In this document: one piece after another, positions 35,177 through 45,523 of the stretch
How the letters are laid out: each line of letters starts with the position of its first letter
Numbering within the stretch: the first letter of the stretch is position 1
NCBI RefSeq assembly: GCF_003853645.1
Contig: NZ_QTPO01000004.1
Coordinates: forward strand, 124,001-188,000
DNA: 64,000 nucleotides
DNA from: Burkholderia sp. Bp9143
GTDB taxonomy: Bacteria; Pseudomonadota; Gammaproteobacteria; Burkholderiales; Burkholderiaceae
Direction of reading: 5' to 3'
The notes under the pieces: generated by a model
Told to the model about the DNA's origin: nothing
Databases searched by the model: none
What the model saw: only the letters and a program-made list of their open reading frames with translations
Position numbers and translations under genes: made by a program

Positions 35177-35596
35177 TCACCCGCGATCGATCGAAAAACG
35201 CCCGGGGCCGGCCGCGCAAAGCGCGAGCAAGCCACCCGAGATCGCGATGTTCTTGTAGAAATGAATCATGTTGTCGATCTGCTCGCCGCCCGTCATCGTC
35301 CAGTAGTGGTGGCCGATGATGCCGGTGCCGATCGTATACAGCGCAAGCAGCAGTGCGAGCGGCCGCGTCTGGAAGCCGACCAGGATTGCGATGCCGACGA
35401 ACAGCTCCATCACAACGGAGATCGCGGCGGAGATGATCGGCGCAGGCGCGCCCTCCGAACCCATGAACGCGATGGTCCCGTGGAAGTCGACGACCTTCTT
35501 CCAGCCGAACATCACGAACAGGATCACGAGCAGGATTCGGGACAGCAGCAGCAGCACATCGCGCTGGGACGCGAGAAACGGTTGATTCGGTGTCAT
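35177..35596 (-). CDS. DoxX family membrane protein
   Basis: The protein has 139 aa and four hydrophobic segments. The DoxX motif FVMFGWKKVVDFHGT follows helix 1 and NMIHFYKNIAISGGLLALCAAG is at the end. DoxX proteins are inner-membrane proteins linked to quinone or redox functions, mostly undefined. It lies downstream of the glucose dehydrogenase operon on the same strand (178-base gap) and could be its distal member. ATG 35596 has no obvious ribosome site; the frame extends to 35701. Confidence 0.85.
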   Translation of the reverse strand: MTPNQPFLASQRDVLLLLSRILLVILFVMFGWKKVVDFHGTIAFMGSEGAPAPIISAAISVVMELFVGIAILVGFQTRPLALLLALYTIGTGIIGHHYWTMTGGEQIDNMIHFYKNIAISGGLLALCAAGPGRFSIDRG

Positions 35597-35774
35597 GGTG
35601 TGATCAACGAAAGCGATGCGCGAACCGCGCGCACCGGATTGCCAATGAACCGGGACGGGCGGCCACTCGTGCCGCCCGCCCCGCTCTGCAACAACCGGCA
35701 TCGGGGCCCGCCCGATGTGCTGTGCTCCTCCTCTTGTCAGTGTTGCCCTGCTTCGTGCCGCGTCGCGCCTGGCG

Positions 35775-37052
35775 TCAACGCGCCTTCGCGACGTCCTGCT
35801 CGGTCACCTTCGCGGCCGGGTTGCCGAACTGGCCGGTCAGGTAGTTCGTCAGCGCGGCGATCTGCGCATCCGACAGCTCGTTGCGGAACGCGGGCATGCC
35901 GACGTCCTCGCTGCCGGCCTTGCGCTGCACGCCGTTCAGGATCACCAGCACCAGGTTCGCCGGATTCGACGCACCGACCGTCGAGTTGTGGAACAGCGAC
36001 GGGTAATAGCCGTCCGGCGTGCCCTTGCCCTGCATCTGGTGGCACGTCGCGCAGTTGCCGAGATACAGCCGCGCCGGATCGATGCCCGACGACGCGAGCG
36101 CGACGCCGCGCAGCTTCAGGCCGTCTTCCGCCGGCTTGCCCCACGACGAGCGCGGCTGCTTCGCGTCGCCGCTGGCCACTGCCGGCACCGTGCGGATGTA
36201 CGTCGCGATCGCGCCGATGTCGGCGTCGGTCATCTTCGAGAAGCTGTGCTCGACCGCCTCGGCCATCGGACCGGCCGCCTGCGCGACGCCCGGCACGCTG
36301 CCGGTACGCAGGTACTGGACGAGTTGCTGCTGCGTCCAGCCGCCGATCCCCGCGTTCGGGTCGGCCGTGATGTTGTAGCCGTCCCAGCCCGCCAGCACCG
36401 AACCCGACAGGAAGCTGCCGCCCGTCTCGTCGAGCGACTTCTCCTGCATCGCGATGCCGCGCGGCGTGTGGCACGTGCTGCAGTGCGCGAGGCCCTGCAC
36501 CAGGTACGCGCCGCGGTTCCACTCGGCGCTCTGCGACGGCTTCGGCTGGTACGCGCCGTCCTTCAGGAACAGCCAGTTCCAGATCTTCAGCGGCCAGCGC
36601 ATGCTCAGCAGCGCGGGGATCTCGTTCTTCGGCGGCGTCTGCTTGACCGGCTGGACACCGTGCATGAAGTACGCGTACAACGCCTGCACGTCGTCGTCGT
36701 TGATCTTCGCGTACGACACGTACGGCATCGCCGGATACAGGTTGTCGCCGTTCTTCGACACACCGTGACGCACCGCGCGCTCGAAGTCGTCGAACGTCCA
36801 GTTGCCGATGCCGGTGTCCGGGTCGGGCGTGATGTTGCTCGTATAGATCTTGCCGAGCATCGGCACCGGCATCCCGAGGCCGCCGGCGAACGGCTTGCCG
36901 CCCTTCGTGGTGTGGCAGGCCATGCAGTCGCCCGCGACCGCGAGGTATTCGCCGCGCTTGATCTGCGCGGGATCGGCCGAATCGGCCGCGCGCACGAGGC
37001 CCGGCAGCGCGAAGCAGCCGGCGAGGAGGAAGGTGAGAGTAGATTTCCGCAC
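35775..37052 (-). CDS. Membrane-bound FAD glucose dehydrogenase, multiheme cytochrome c subunit (beta)
   Basis: The protein has 425 aa and a signal peptide (FLLAGCFALPGLVRA, cut before ADS). It carries three c-type heme sites: CMACH, CSTCH and CATCH. It passes electrons from the catalytic subunit to the quinone pool or oxidase at the periplasmic face. The GTG start at 37052 has AAGGAAG upstream and begins two bases after the catalytic subunit's stop, so translation is coupled. The length equals that known for the B. cepacia FADGDH beta subunit. Confidence 0.92.
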   Translation of the reverse strand: MRKSTLTFLLAGCFALPGLVRAADSADPAQIKRGEYLAVAGDCMACHTTKGGKPFAGGLGMPVPMLGKIYTSNITPDPDTGIGNWTFDDFERAVRHGVSKNGDNLYPAMPYVSYAKINDDDVQALYAYFMHGVQPVKQTPPKNEIPALLSMRWPLKIWNWLFLKDGAYQPKPSQSAEWNRGAYLVQGLAHCSTCHTPRGIAMQEKSLDETGGSFLSGSVLAGWDGYNITADPNAGIGGWTQQQLVQYLRTGSVPGVAQAAGPMAEAVEHSFSKMTDADIGAIATYIRTVPAVASGDAKQPRSSWGKPAEDGLKLRGVALASSGIDPARLYLGNCATCHQMQGKGTPDGYYPSLFHNSTVGASNPANLVLVILNGVQRKAGSEDVGMPAFRNELSDAQIAALTNYLTGQFGNPAAKVTEQDVAKAR

Positions 37053-37054
37053 GG

Positions 37055-38674
37055 TCAGACTTCCTTCTTCAGCGTGTCCGACATCCGCAGCGCCAACGCC
37101 GCGATCGTCAGCGTCACGTTCACCGTACCGACGGTCGGCATCGTCGAGCTGCTCGAGATGAACAGGTTCGGATGGTCGAACGTGCGGCAGTCCTTGTCGA
37201 CGACCGAGTCGCGTGCATCCGCGCCCATGATCGTCGCGCCCGTGATGTGGTTGTTCGGCGCGAACTCGTCGTTGAACACGACCTCCGTGCCGCCCAGCAC
37301 CTTCGCGGCCGTTGCATAGACCTCGCGCGTATGCACGGCGCCGCGCTTCACGTAGTCGTCGATCGCATATGTGATTTCCGGGCGCGGAATGCCGACCGCG
37401 TCGGTGGCCGTCTTGCTCGGCACGATGCGGTTCTCGGGCTGCGGCAGGATTTCGTGGAAGCAGTCGAACTGCACGTAGCGCGCGGAACGATCGCGGATCT
37501 GCGCGTCGAGCTCGTCGGATTTCATCAGCTTGCCGGCCTTGAAGATCTTCTGCGTCTCCTGGTTGATGCGCGACATGTTCGACAGGTGGATCTTCTTCGC
37601 GGCTTCGGTCGCGCGGAACGGGCCGTCGCGGAAACCGATCAGCGACGTCATCTCCTGCGGGCCGCGGCCCGGCCACAGCTTCTCGCTCGCATAGAACGAC
37701 ACGCCCGTGCCCGGGTGGTCCATCAGGTTGCGCCCGACCATGTCGGAGCTGTTCGCGACGCCGTTCGGGAAATCGCGGTTCGCCGACATCAGCAGGATCT
37801 TCGGCGTCTCGATGCCGTTCGCGGCGACGACGAAGTACTTGCCCTCGACGCGATGGTCGGCGCCCGTCTTGTCCTTGTAGATCGCGGCGACGATGCGCTT
37901 GTCCGGGCCCGTCTCGAGCTTGTGGACGACCGCGCTGTCGATCAGCTTCGCGCCGGCCTGCTCGGCCTTCTCGACGTGAACGATGCCGTTGTACATCGCA
38001 CCGATCGGGCAGATCGGCATGCAGTTGTTGTTCCCGCAACAGGTCGGGCGGCCGTCGTACGGACGGCTGTTGCGCGCGACCGGCTCGGTCACGACGTGGA
38101 ACTTCGGGTCATGGCCGTTGAGCGCGCTCTTGATCGTCTGCTCGTTGAACGACAACGGCAGCGGCGGCATCGGGTACGGCTGCTTGCGCGGCGAGTACAG
38201 GTCTTCCTCAGGGCCGGGGCCCCACACGCCGAGCTCTTCCTCGGCGCGCTGGTAGTAATGCTCGAGGTCGTCGTACTGGATCGGCCAGTCGCGGCCGACG
38301 CCGTACACCGTCTTCATCTTGAAGTCGTTCGGGATGAAGCGCCACGCCGACGCGGCCCAGTGCCACGTCGTGCCGCCCACCGCGCGGATGTACTGCGAAT
38401 TGAATTTATGCTCGCCCTTCAGGATCAGGTAGTCGTTCGGCGGGCCGTATTCCGGATGCGGGGCCCACGAGCTCGACGGGTATGGCGCCATGAAGTCCGT
38501 CTTGTCGGGCTGGTTGCGAAAGCGTTCGACGATTTCCCAGCGCGGCATGCGCGGGCCTGCCTCGAGCAGGATCACCGACTTGCCGGCCATCGCGAGTTGG
38601 TGCGCGACGATCGCGCCTGCGACACCGGACCCGACGACCACGACGTCGGCTTTTTGCGTATCGGTATCGGCCAT
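37055..38674 (-). CDS. Membrane-bound FAD glucose dehydrogenase, catalytic subunit (alpha, GMC family)
   Basis: The protein has 539 aa and oxidises glucose C1 to gluconolactone at the periplasmic side. It has the N-terminal FAD motif GSGVAGAIVA, GMC segments (RAVGGTTWHWAASAWR, NGIETPKILLMSANR) and the C-terminal catalytic His in PNNHITG. A Cys-rich stretch (RPTCCGNNNCMPICPIG) matches the region that holds the 3Fe-4S cluster in the B. cepacia enzyme. From memory the sequence is close to that enzyme throughout. It has no signal of its own and is thought to be exported with the gamma subunit. ATG shares one base with the gamma stop. Confidence 0.93.
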   Translation of the reverse strand: MADTDTQKADVVVVGSGVAGAIVAHQLAMAGKSVILLEAGPRMPRWEIVERFRNQPDKTDFMAPYPSSSWAPHPEYGPPNDYLILKGEHKFNSQYIRAVGGTTWHWAASAWRFIPNDFKMKTVYGVGRDWPIQYDDLEHYYQRAEEELGVWGPGPEEDLYSPRKQPYPMPPLPLSFNEQTIKSALNGHDPKFHVVTEPVARNSRPYDGRPTCCGNNNCMPICPIGAMYNGIVHVEKAEQAGAKLIDSAVVHKLETGPDKRIVAAIYKDKTGADHRVEGKYFVVAANGIETPKILLMSANRDFPNGVANSSDMVGRNLMDHPGTGVSFYASEKLWPGRGPQEMTSLIGFRDGPFRATEAAKKIHLSNMSRINQETQKIFKAGKLMKSDELDAQIRDRSARYVQFDCFHEILPQPENRIVPSKTATDAVGIPRPEITYAIDDYVKRGAVHTREVYATAAKVLGGTEVVFNDEFAPNNHITGATIMGADARDSVVDKDCRTFDHPNLFISSSSTMPTVGTVNVTLTIAALALRMSDTLKKEV

Positions 38675-39180
38675 CAGGCTTGCCTCTCGATCGGTTTTTC
38701 GGCCCAGAAGCCAGGTTTGTTGGGGCAATACGAAGGGATCACGAGCGTATCCGACACCACGCTGAACATTAATGCCTCTTCGTAGGTAATCACGACGTTG
38801 TCGACGATGCCGAGATACCAGGCTTCGAGAATCGACAGCGCGGAAGCCTGCTGATCGGGATTCAATGAACCGGACGCAAGCGCGCCGGCGAGTTGCGACA
38901 GACCGTCGGCCGTCTTGAACGAACCCTTCTGCAAGGCCTGCAGGAAGCGTTCGCCGAGCACGCGGCTCAGCCCTTTCTTGCCTGTCAGTGCTTCGGAGAG
39001 CGTCATGAACGTGTCGAGCGGCGCGGTGCCGGGGTTATCGGCCAGGGCCCGCAACGCCAGCGAGCCCGTGAGGCCCGCCGCCGTCAGCGCCAGTGCGCCC
39101 TGCAGCCATTGACGCCGTGTGATGCCGCTTGCGGCTGCGTCGTTGTCACGACGCGAGTGGGGGGTGTTGTCGTTGTGCAT
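38674..39180 (-). CDS. FAD glucose dehydrogenase gamma (hitch-hiker/Tat chaperone) subunit
   Basis: The protein has 168 aa and belongs to the gluconate 2-dehydrogenase subunit 3 family. The Tat signal TRRQWLQG (residues 21-28) is followed by a hydrophobic ALALTAAGLTGSLALRALA. It carries the folded catalytic subunit through the Tat pathway and stabilises the complex. AAGGAA precedes ATG 39180. It is the first gene of the three-subunit operon, with a -10-like TATAAA at 39290-39285. Confidence 0.92.
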   Translation of the reverse strand: MHNDNTPHSRRDNDAAASGITRRQWLQGALALTAAGLTGSLALRALADNPGTAPLDTFMTLSEALTGKKGLSRVLGERFLQALQKGSFKTADGLSQLAGALASGSLNPDQQASALSILEAWYLGIVDNVVITYEEALMFSVVSDTLVIPSYCPNKPGFWAEKPIERQA

Positions 39181-39483
39181 GTTTCCTTCTCTCGAACACC
39201 GGATTCGGGAAAACCACGCTTGATATTTCTCAAACTTTCGCGCGGCCCTGAAATGTACGCGCACAATTCGGATCGGACAATGCTTTTATAGTCCATTAAA
39301 TGTTCCGCAATCCGAGACAATCGACATTTCGCTGCAATTTTGTGTCGTCGACGCGACAATTCTGCATTGCGATCCAGTGTGTCGCACGCCGACGACACGG
39401 CCCCTCCCGCCATCCGCTCGCATGCCCGTCGGTTAGAATCCCGTGCAATCAAACAGAAAGCTTCCCTCCGAGGGCACCGAGCG
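39181..39483. promoter_or_regulatory. Divergent promoter region, glucose dehydrogenase / alpha-2-macroglobulin
   Basis: On the minus strand TATAAA (39290-39285) is a good -10 for the glucose dehydrogenase operon, about 105 bases before its first start codon. For the plus strand I see only a weak ribosome site (GAGGGC near 39470) before ATG 39484. No gene lies here. Confidence 0.45.
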
Positions 39484-42400
39484 ATGAAGCAGCACGACAA
39501 ACACAACAACACGCATCAATCCAATCACACCACACGGCTGCTCTGGCGCATCGGCGCGGTCGCCGCACTCGGGGGCGCCGCGGCACTGTCACTGCATGCA
39601 CTTGCGGCACGCACGGTGAGCGTATCGCCGCAAGGCACGGTCACCGAAGTCCGGCAGAGCGTCGTCAAGTTCGACGAACCGATGGTCGCGTTCGGCTCGG
39701 CGTCCGCGCCGAACCCCGCGCGCATGACCTGCAACGATTCCACCGCCGCACGCGGCCAGGGTCACTGGCTCGACGACAAGACGTGGGTCTACGATTTCGA
39801 GAACGACCTGCCGCCAGGCGTGCGCTGCTCGGTCGCGCTCAACGACACGCTGCGCTCGGTCGCCGGCAATGCGGTCAGCGGCCCGCGCCGCTTCACGTTT
39901 CAAACCGGCGGCCCGTTCCCGGTGACGGTGCGCCCCGGCTCGCGCGAGATCGAGGAACGCCAGGTCTTCGTGCTGAAGCTGAACGGCCCGGCCGAGCCGC
40001 GTTCCGCGCTCGCCAACATCTGGTGCGAAGCGGCCGGCATCGGCAACCGCATCCCCGTCACGGCCGCCGACGACGATACCCGCAACGCGCTGCTCGACCA
40101 CTTCGGGCTGAAGAAGGACGCCGCGCGCGTGCTGACGCTGTCGTGCGCGCAGGCGCTGCCCGCGAGCGCGAAGATGCAGCTCGTCTACGGCAAGGGCGTC
40201 GCGAGCCCGAGCGGCATCGCGAACGACACCGAGCGCCGCTTCGACTTCACCGTGCGCGCCCCGTTCGCCGCGAGCTTCTCGTGTGAGCGCGAGAACGCGA
40301 AGGCGCCATGCACGCCGCTGCGTCCGCTGACGCTTTCGTTCAATGCACCGATCTCGCGCAAGAACGCCGAGGCGATCAAGCTGCGCGGCCCTGACGGTTC
40401 GCTTTCGCCGACCTTCGCCGCCGACGACCACAGCGACGAAGTGACGACCGTCACGTTCAACCCGCCGCTGCCCGCGCGGGCGAACCTGACGATCGAGCTG
40501 CCGTCCGGCCTGCGCGACGTGACCGACCGTTCGCTCGCGAACGCCGACCTGTTCCCGCTCGCGACGCGCACCGCGCCGATGCCACCGCTCGCGAAATTCT
40601 CGTCGGGCACGTTCGGGATCGTCGAGCGCTTCGCCGAACCCGATACGCCCGCGCTCGTGCCCGTCACGCTGCGCAACGTCGAGGCCGACCTGCATATCGC
40701 GGGCCTCAACACGAGCGGCGCGCAATTCTCGAACCTGAAGGTCGACGACGACACCGCGATCCGTCAATGGATGCGCACCGTCGAGCGCTTCGACAACTGG
40801 TCGATGACGGCCGGCACGATCGACGAGCGCATCCCGGGCCTGCTCCGGCGCAAGGGCCAGCACCCCGTCTACGTGCCGCTCGAGGCCGGCGAGAAGATGC
40901 CCGCGCCGCAGAACCGCCGCATCGACGTGCGCTCGCTGTCGCTGCTCACCGGCGAACGGGGTGCGCAGGCGCTGACGCTGCCGAAGGCCGATCCGAAGGC
41001 ACTGCGCCCGTTCGAGGTCGTCGGCGTGCCGATCGAAAAACCCGGCTTCTACGTGCTCGAACTCGCGTCGCCCGCGCTCGGCCGCTCGCTGCTCGCGAAG
41101 CCGTCGAGCATGTACGTGCGCACCACCGTGCTCGTCACGAACCTCGGCGTGCATCTGAAACAGGGCCGCGAGAACAACCTCGTGTGGGTCACGACGCTCG
41201 ACAAGGGCAAGCCGGTGCCGAACGCGCGGATCCGCGTGTCGGATTGCAACGGCGACGAGATCGCGTCCGGCAAGACCGACGCGCAAGGCCTGCTGAAGAT
41301 CGACGGTCCGTTCGAGCCGAAGCACGAATGCAGCCAGTCGGAACGCTTCGGCGACTACTTCGTGTCGGCGCGCGTCGACGATCCGAAGACGGGCCCCGAC
41401 ATGGCGTTCGTCAGCTCGAACTGGAACCGCGGGATCGAAGCGTGGCGCTTCAACGTGCCGACCGACACCGACAGCGCGCCGACCGTGCGCGCGCATACCG
41501 TGTTCGACCGCACACTCTTGCGTGCCGGCGAAACCGTGTCGATGAAGCACTTCCTGCGCACCGAGACGCTGCAAAGCCTCGCGATCCCGGCGCAATACCC
41601 GACGCGCGTGACGATCCGCCATCTCGGCTCCGACCAGACCTACAAGCTGCCGCTCACGTGGTCGGCCGATCACAGCGCGGACACGCGGTTCGCGTTGCCG
41701 CCCGCGGCGAAGCTCGGCGAATACAGCGTGTCGCTCGAAGGCGGCCCGGACGATGCGCCAACCACCAGCTACTACAGCGGCAGCTTCCGTGTCGAGGCGT
41801 TCCGCCTGCCGGTGCTCAAGGGGACGATCAGCGCGCGCGACGCACAAAAGAGCCCGCTCGTCGCGGTCAAGGAAGCGCCGCTCGCGGTGCAGATCGACTA
41901 CGTGTCGGGTGGCGGTGCATCGAATCTGCCCGTGCAGGTATCGGCGCTGATGAAGTGGGCGTCGCCGCCGTTCGTGGATCGCTTCGAGGACTTCAGCTTC
42001 ACGCCATATCGTCCGGAACGGAGCGACGGCAATGCCGACGACGACTCGCAGGACGGTGACAGCGCATCGGCCGCGAACAACGATCCCGACGCGACCAAGC
42101 TGATCGCGGACAAGCTGCCGCTGACGCTCGACCGCAACGGCGCGGGTGCCGTCACGCTCAAGGGTCTGCCCGACGTCGACGCGCCGAAGCGCATCGCGCT
42201 CGAGGCGACGTTCGCGGACCCGAACGGCGAAGTGCAGACGATCCGCGGCGACACGATCCTGTGGCCGGCCGCGGTGGTGGCCGGCATCAAGGCCGGCCGC
42301 TGGGTATCGGTCGGCCAGCGCGTGCCGGTGCAGGCGCTCGCGGTCGACCTGCAGGGCAAGCCCCGTGCATCGGTGCCGATCGAGATCAAGGGCGTCGCGC

Positions 42401-45400
42401 ACATCACGACGTCGTCGCGCAAGCGGATGGTCGGCGGCTTCTATGCATACGACAACAAGAGCGACACGCGCGACCTCGGCGTGCTGTGCTCGGGCAAGAC
42501 CGACGACAAGGGCCGCATGGCCTGCGACGCGACGCTCGAGCAGGCCGGCAACGTGCAGCTGATCGCGGTCGCGAAGGACGGCGACGGGCGGACGTCGAAT
42601 GCGTCGACGTCCGTCTGGGTCACGCGCGAGGACGAACTCTGGTTCGGCGGCGACAACACCGACCGGATCGACGTGATCCCGGAGAAGACGTCCTACGAAC
42701 CGGGCGAAACAGCCCGCTTCCAGGTGCGCATGCCGTTCCGCTACGCGACCGCGCTCGTCGCGGTCGAACGCGGCGGCGTGATGGAAACGCACATCGTCGA
42801 ACTGAACGGCAAGAACCCGACCGTCGACCTGAAGGTCGGCGAATCGTGGGGGCCGAACGTGTACGTGTCGGTGCTCGCGTTACGCGGCCGGATTCGCGAA
42901 GTGCCGTGGTACTCGTTCTTCACGTGGGGCTGGAAGGCTCCGGTCGAATGGGCCCGCGCGTTCTGGCGCGAAGGCCGTCACTATGAAGCGCCGACCGCGT
43001 TCGTCGACCTGTCGAAGCCGGCGTTCCGCTACGGCCTCGGCGAGATCAAGGTCGGCACGGGCGTGCATCGTCTCGGCGTGGCCGTGACGACCGACGCGAC
43101 GCGCTACACGGTGCGCAGCAAGGCGCAGGCGCACGTGAAGGTCACGCTGCCGAACGGCCAGCCCGCGCCGGCCGGCACGCAGATCGCGGTCGCGGCCGTC
43201 GACGAGGCGCTGCTCGAACTGATGCCGAACAACAGCTGGGACCTGCTCGACGCGATGCTGCAGCGACGCGCGTACGGCGTCGAGACGGCCACCGCGCAGA
43301 TGGAAATCGTCGGCCGCCGCCATTTCGGCCGCAAGGCCGTGCCGGCCGGCGGCGGCGGCGGCAGCGCACCGACGCGCGAGCTGTTCGACACGCTGCTGCT
43401 GTGGAATCCGCGCGTGACGCTCGACGCGAACGGCAGCGCGACCGTCGAGGTGCCGCTGAACGACGCGCTCACGCGCTTCCGGATCGTCGCGATCGCGGCG
43501 GTCGGCCCCGACCGCTTCGGCACCGGCAGCACGTCGATTCGCAGCACGCAGGACCTGCAACTGATCTCCGGCCTGCCGCCGCTCGTGCGCGAAGGCGATG
43601 CGTTCCGCGCGCAGGTCACGTTGCGCAACACGACCGACCGCGCGATGCAGGTCGTCGTGACGCCGCACGTGACGGGCCTCGACGTCGCGCCGCAAACCGT
43701 ATCGCTCGCGGCCAATGCGGCAACCGAGGTCGCGTGGACGATCACCGTGCCCGAGCAGGCGCTCGACGCGGCCGGCGCGCTGAACTGGCGCATCGAGGCA
43801 GCCGAGCAAGGCGGCAAGCGCGCGTCCGACGCGCTGGCCGTCGCGCAGAAGGTCGTGCCCGCGCTGCCGGTGACCGTGCAGCAGGCCACGCTCACCCAGG
43901 TCGACGGCACGCTGACGGTGCCCGTGTCAGCCCCGGCCGGTGCCGTCAACAACGCGCAAGGCGCGCCGCGCGGCGGCATCGCCGTGTCGCTGCAATCGAA
44001 GCTCGCGGACGGCCTGCCTGGCGTACGGCGCTGGTTCGAGCGCTATCCGTACCGCTGCCTCGAACAGCAGACGTCGCGCGCGATCGGCCTGCACGACGCC
44101 GCGCAATGGCAGGCGCTGGTGGCACGCATGCCCGTCTACCTCGACAACGACGGGCTCGCGAGCTACTTCCCGCCATCGTCCGACGATGCGCACTACGGCA
44201 GCCCGACGCTGTCGTCGTACCTGCTCGTGGTCGCCGACGAGGCGAGCCGCCTCGACCCGCGCTTCGCGCTGCCGGAAGACCTGCGCACGCAGATCGAGGC
44301 CGGGCTCGCGCGTTTCGTCGACGGCCGCATCGAGCGCAACGCGTGGGCGCCGCGCCAGGATCGCGACCTGCGCAAGCTCGCGGCGATCGAGGCGCTGTCG
44401 CGTTACGGCGCAGCACAGGGCCGCATGCTCGGTTCGATCGAGATCGCGCCGAACCAGTGGCCGACGTCGGCGGTGATCGACTATCACGCGATCCTCACGC
44501 GCGTGAAGGACATCCCGCAGCGTGACGAGAAACGCGCACAGGTCGAGCAGATCCTGCGTGCGCGCCTCACCTACCAGGGCACGCAGCTCGTGTTCTCGAC
44601 CGCGCGCGACGACGACCTGTGGTGGTTGATGACGAGCAACGAGACCAACGCCGCGCGTCTCGCGCTGGAATTCGCGGGCGACCCGGCGTGGAAGGACGAG
44701 ATGCCGCGCGTGGCGACCGGCCTGCTCGCGCTGCAACGCCAGGGCGCATGGCAGACGACGACGTCGAACGCACTCGGCCAGCTCGCGATCGAACGCTTCT
44801 CGCGCACCTACGAGAGCACGCCGGTCGCCGGCACGACGAAGGTCGCGCTCGGCGGCAACGAGCGCGCGATCTCGTGGTCGCAGGCACCGGCGCCCGCCGA
44901 TGTGCCCGCGTCGGCCACTGCCGCGACCCGCGCCGCCGCACGCAGCGTGCTGATGCCGTGGCCGCGTGCGTCGCAGGCGCCGGCCACGCTATCCGTCACG
45001 CGGGACGGCACGGGCCGCCCGTGGGCGACTGTCGAGAGCCTCGCGGCCGTCCCGTTGCGCGCGCCGTTCGCGGCTGGCTACCGGATTACCAAGACCGTCA
45101 CGCCCGTGTCGCCCGCCGTCAAGGGCGTGCTGACGCGCGGCGACGTCGTACGCGTGCATCTCGACATCGATGCGCAGAGCGATATGACGTGGGTGGTCGT
45201 CAACGATCCGATCCCGTCGGGCGCGACGATCCTCGGCTCGGGCCTTGGCCGCGACTCCGAAGCCGCGACGCAGGGCGAGAAAACACCGGACGGTGCATGG
45301 CCGGCGTTCATCGAACGCGATTTCGACGGCTACCGCGCGTACTACGACTATCTGCGGAAGGGCAAATTCTCGGTCGAGTACACGGTGCGGCTGAACAACG

Positions 45401-45513
45401 TCGGCACCTTCGGGCTGCCGCCGACGCGCGTCGAGGCTCTGTATGCGCCATCCGTGTACGGTCTGTGGCCGAATCCGCCGATGACCGTGAAGCCCGCCGA
45501 CGCGGGCAAGTAA
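39484..45513 (+). CDS. Giant bacterial alpha-2-macroglobulin with thioester motif
   Basis: The protein has 2009 aa, longer than E. coli YfhM (about 1650). It traps or inhibits proteases in the periplasm. A single N-terminal membrane segment (LLWRIGAVAALGGAAALSLHALA) anchors or exports it; unlike YfhM there is no lipobox Cys. Many MG-type beta domains are followed by a bait-like region and the alpha-2-macroglobulin core (GETVSMKHFLR, NDALTRFRIVAIA). The thioester site is CLEQ with Cys1525, in an alpha/alpha toroid. An acidic Asp/Ser-rich insertion lies near residue 850-870. It is coupled to pbpC ten bases downstream, the partnership seen in many Gram-negatives, linking protease defence to cell-wall repair. 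Confidence 0.92.
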   Translation: MKQHDKHNNTHQSNHTTRLLWRIGAVAALGGAAALSLHALAARTVSVSPQGTVTEVRQSVVKFDEPMVAFGSASAPNPARMTCNDSTAARGQGHWLDDKTWVYDFENDLPPGVRCSVALNDTLRSVAGNAVSGPRRFTFQTGGPFPVTVRPGSREIEERQVFVLKLNGPAEPRSALANIWCEAAGIGNRIPVTAADDDTRNALLDHFGLKKDAARVLTLSCAQALPASAKMQLVYGKGVASPSGIANDTERRFDFTVRAPFAASFSCERENAKAPCTPLRPLTLSFNAPISRKNAEAIKLRGPDGSLSPTFAADDHSDEVTTVTFNPPLPARANLTIELPSGLRDVTDRSLANADLFPLATRTAPMPPLAKFSSGTFGIVERFAEPDTPALVPVTLRNVEADLHIAGLNTSGAQFSNLKVDDDTAIRQWMRTVERFDNWSMTAGTIDERIPGLLRRKGQHPVYVPLEAGEKMPAPQNRRIDVRSLSLLTGERGAQALTLPKADPKALRPFEVVGVPIEKPGFYVLELASPALGRSLLAKPSSMYVRTTVLVTNLGVHLKQGRENNLVWVTTLDKGKPVPNARIRVSDCNGDEIASGKTDAQGLLKIDGPFEPKHECSQSERFGDYFVSARVDDPKTGPDMAFVSSNWNRGIEAWRFNVPTDTDSAPTVRAHTVFDRTLLRAGETVSMKHFLRTETLQSLAIPAQYPTRVTIRHLGSDQTYKLPLTWSADHSADTRFALPPAAKLGEYSVSLEGGPDDAPTTSYYSGSFRVEAFRLPVLKGTISARDAQKSPLVAVKEAPLAVQIDYVSGGGASNLPVQVSALMKWASPPFVDRFEDFSFTPYRPERSDGNADDDSQDGDSASAANNDPDATKLIADKLPLTLDRNGAGAVTLKGLPDVDAPKRIALEATFADPNGEVQTIRGDTILWPAAVVAGIKAGRWVSVGQRVPVQALAVDLQGKPRASVPIEIKGVAHITTSSRKRMVGGFYAYDNKSDTRDLGVLCSGKTDDKGRMACDATLEQAGNVQLIAVAKDGDGRTSNASTSVWVTREDELWFGGDNTDRIDVIPEKTSYEPGETARFQVRMPFRYATALVAVERGGVMETHIVELNGKNPTVDLKVGESWGPNVYVSVLALRGRIREVPWYSFFTWGWKAPVEWARAFWREGRHYEAPTAFVDLSKPAFRYGLGEIKVGTGVHRLGVAVTTDATRYTVRSKAQAHVKVTLPNGQPAPAGTQIAVAAVDEALLELMPNNSWDLLDAMLQRRAYGVETATAQMEIVGRRHFGRKAVPAGGGGGSAPTRELFDTLLLWNPRVTLDANGSATVEVPLNDALTRFRIVAIAAVGPDRFGTGSTSIRSTQDLQLISGLPPLVREGDAFRAQVTLRNTTDRAMQVVVTPHVTGLDVAPQTVSLAANAATEVAWTITVPEQALDAAGALNWRIEAAEQGGKRASDALAVAQKVVPALPVTVQQATLTQVDGTLTVPVSAPAGAVNNAQGAPRGGIAVSLQSKLADGLPGVRRWFERYPYRCLEQQTSRAIGLHDAAQWQALVARMPVYLDNDGLASYFPPSSDDAHYGSPTLSSYLLVVADEASRLDPRFALPEDLRTQIEAGLARFVDGRIERNAWAPRQDRDLRKLAAIEALSRYGAAQGRMLGSIEIAPNQWPTSAVIDYHAILTRVKDIPQRDEKRAQVEQILRARLTYQGTQLVFSTARDDDLWWLMTSNETNAARLALEFAGDPAWKDEMPRVATGLLALQRQGAWQTTTSNALGQLAIERFSRTYESTPVAGTTKVALGGNERAISWSQAPAPADVPASATAATRAAARSVLMPWPRASQAPATLSVTRDGTGRPWATVESLAAVPLRAPFAAGYRITKTVTPVSPAVKGVLTRGDVVRVHLDIDAQSDMTWVVVNDPIPSGATILGSGLGRDSEAATQGEKTPDGAWPAFIERDFDGYRAYYDYLRKGKFSVEYTVRLNNVGTFGLPPTRVEALYAPSVYGLWPNPPMTVKPADAGK

Positions 45514-45523
45514 TGAGACCGTG

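Noticed and set aside
39589..42792. 1067-aa minus-strand frame inside the alpha-2-macroglobulin gene
   Set aside because: It is the reverse shadow of a clear coding frame; the product is almost all Arg, Asp, His, Val and Glu with no fold or motif.
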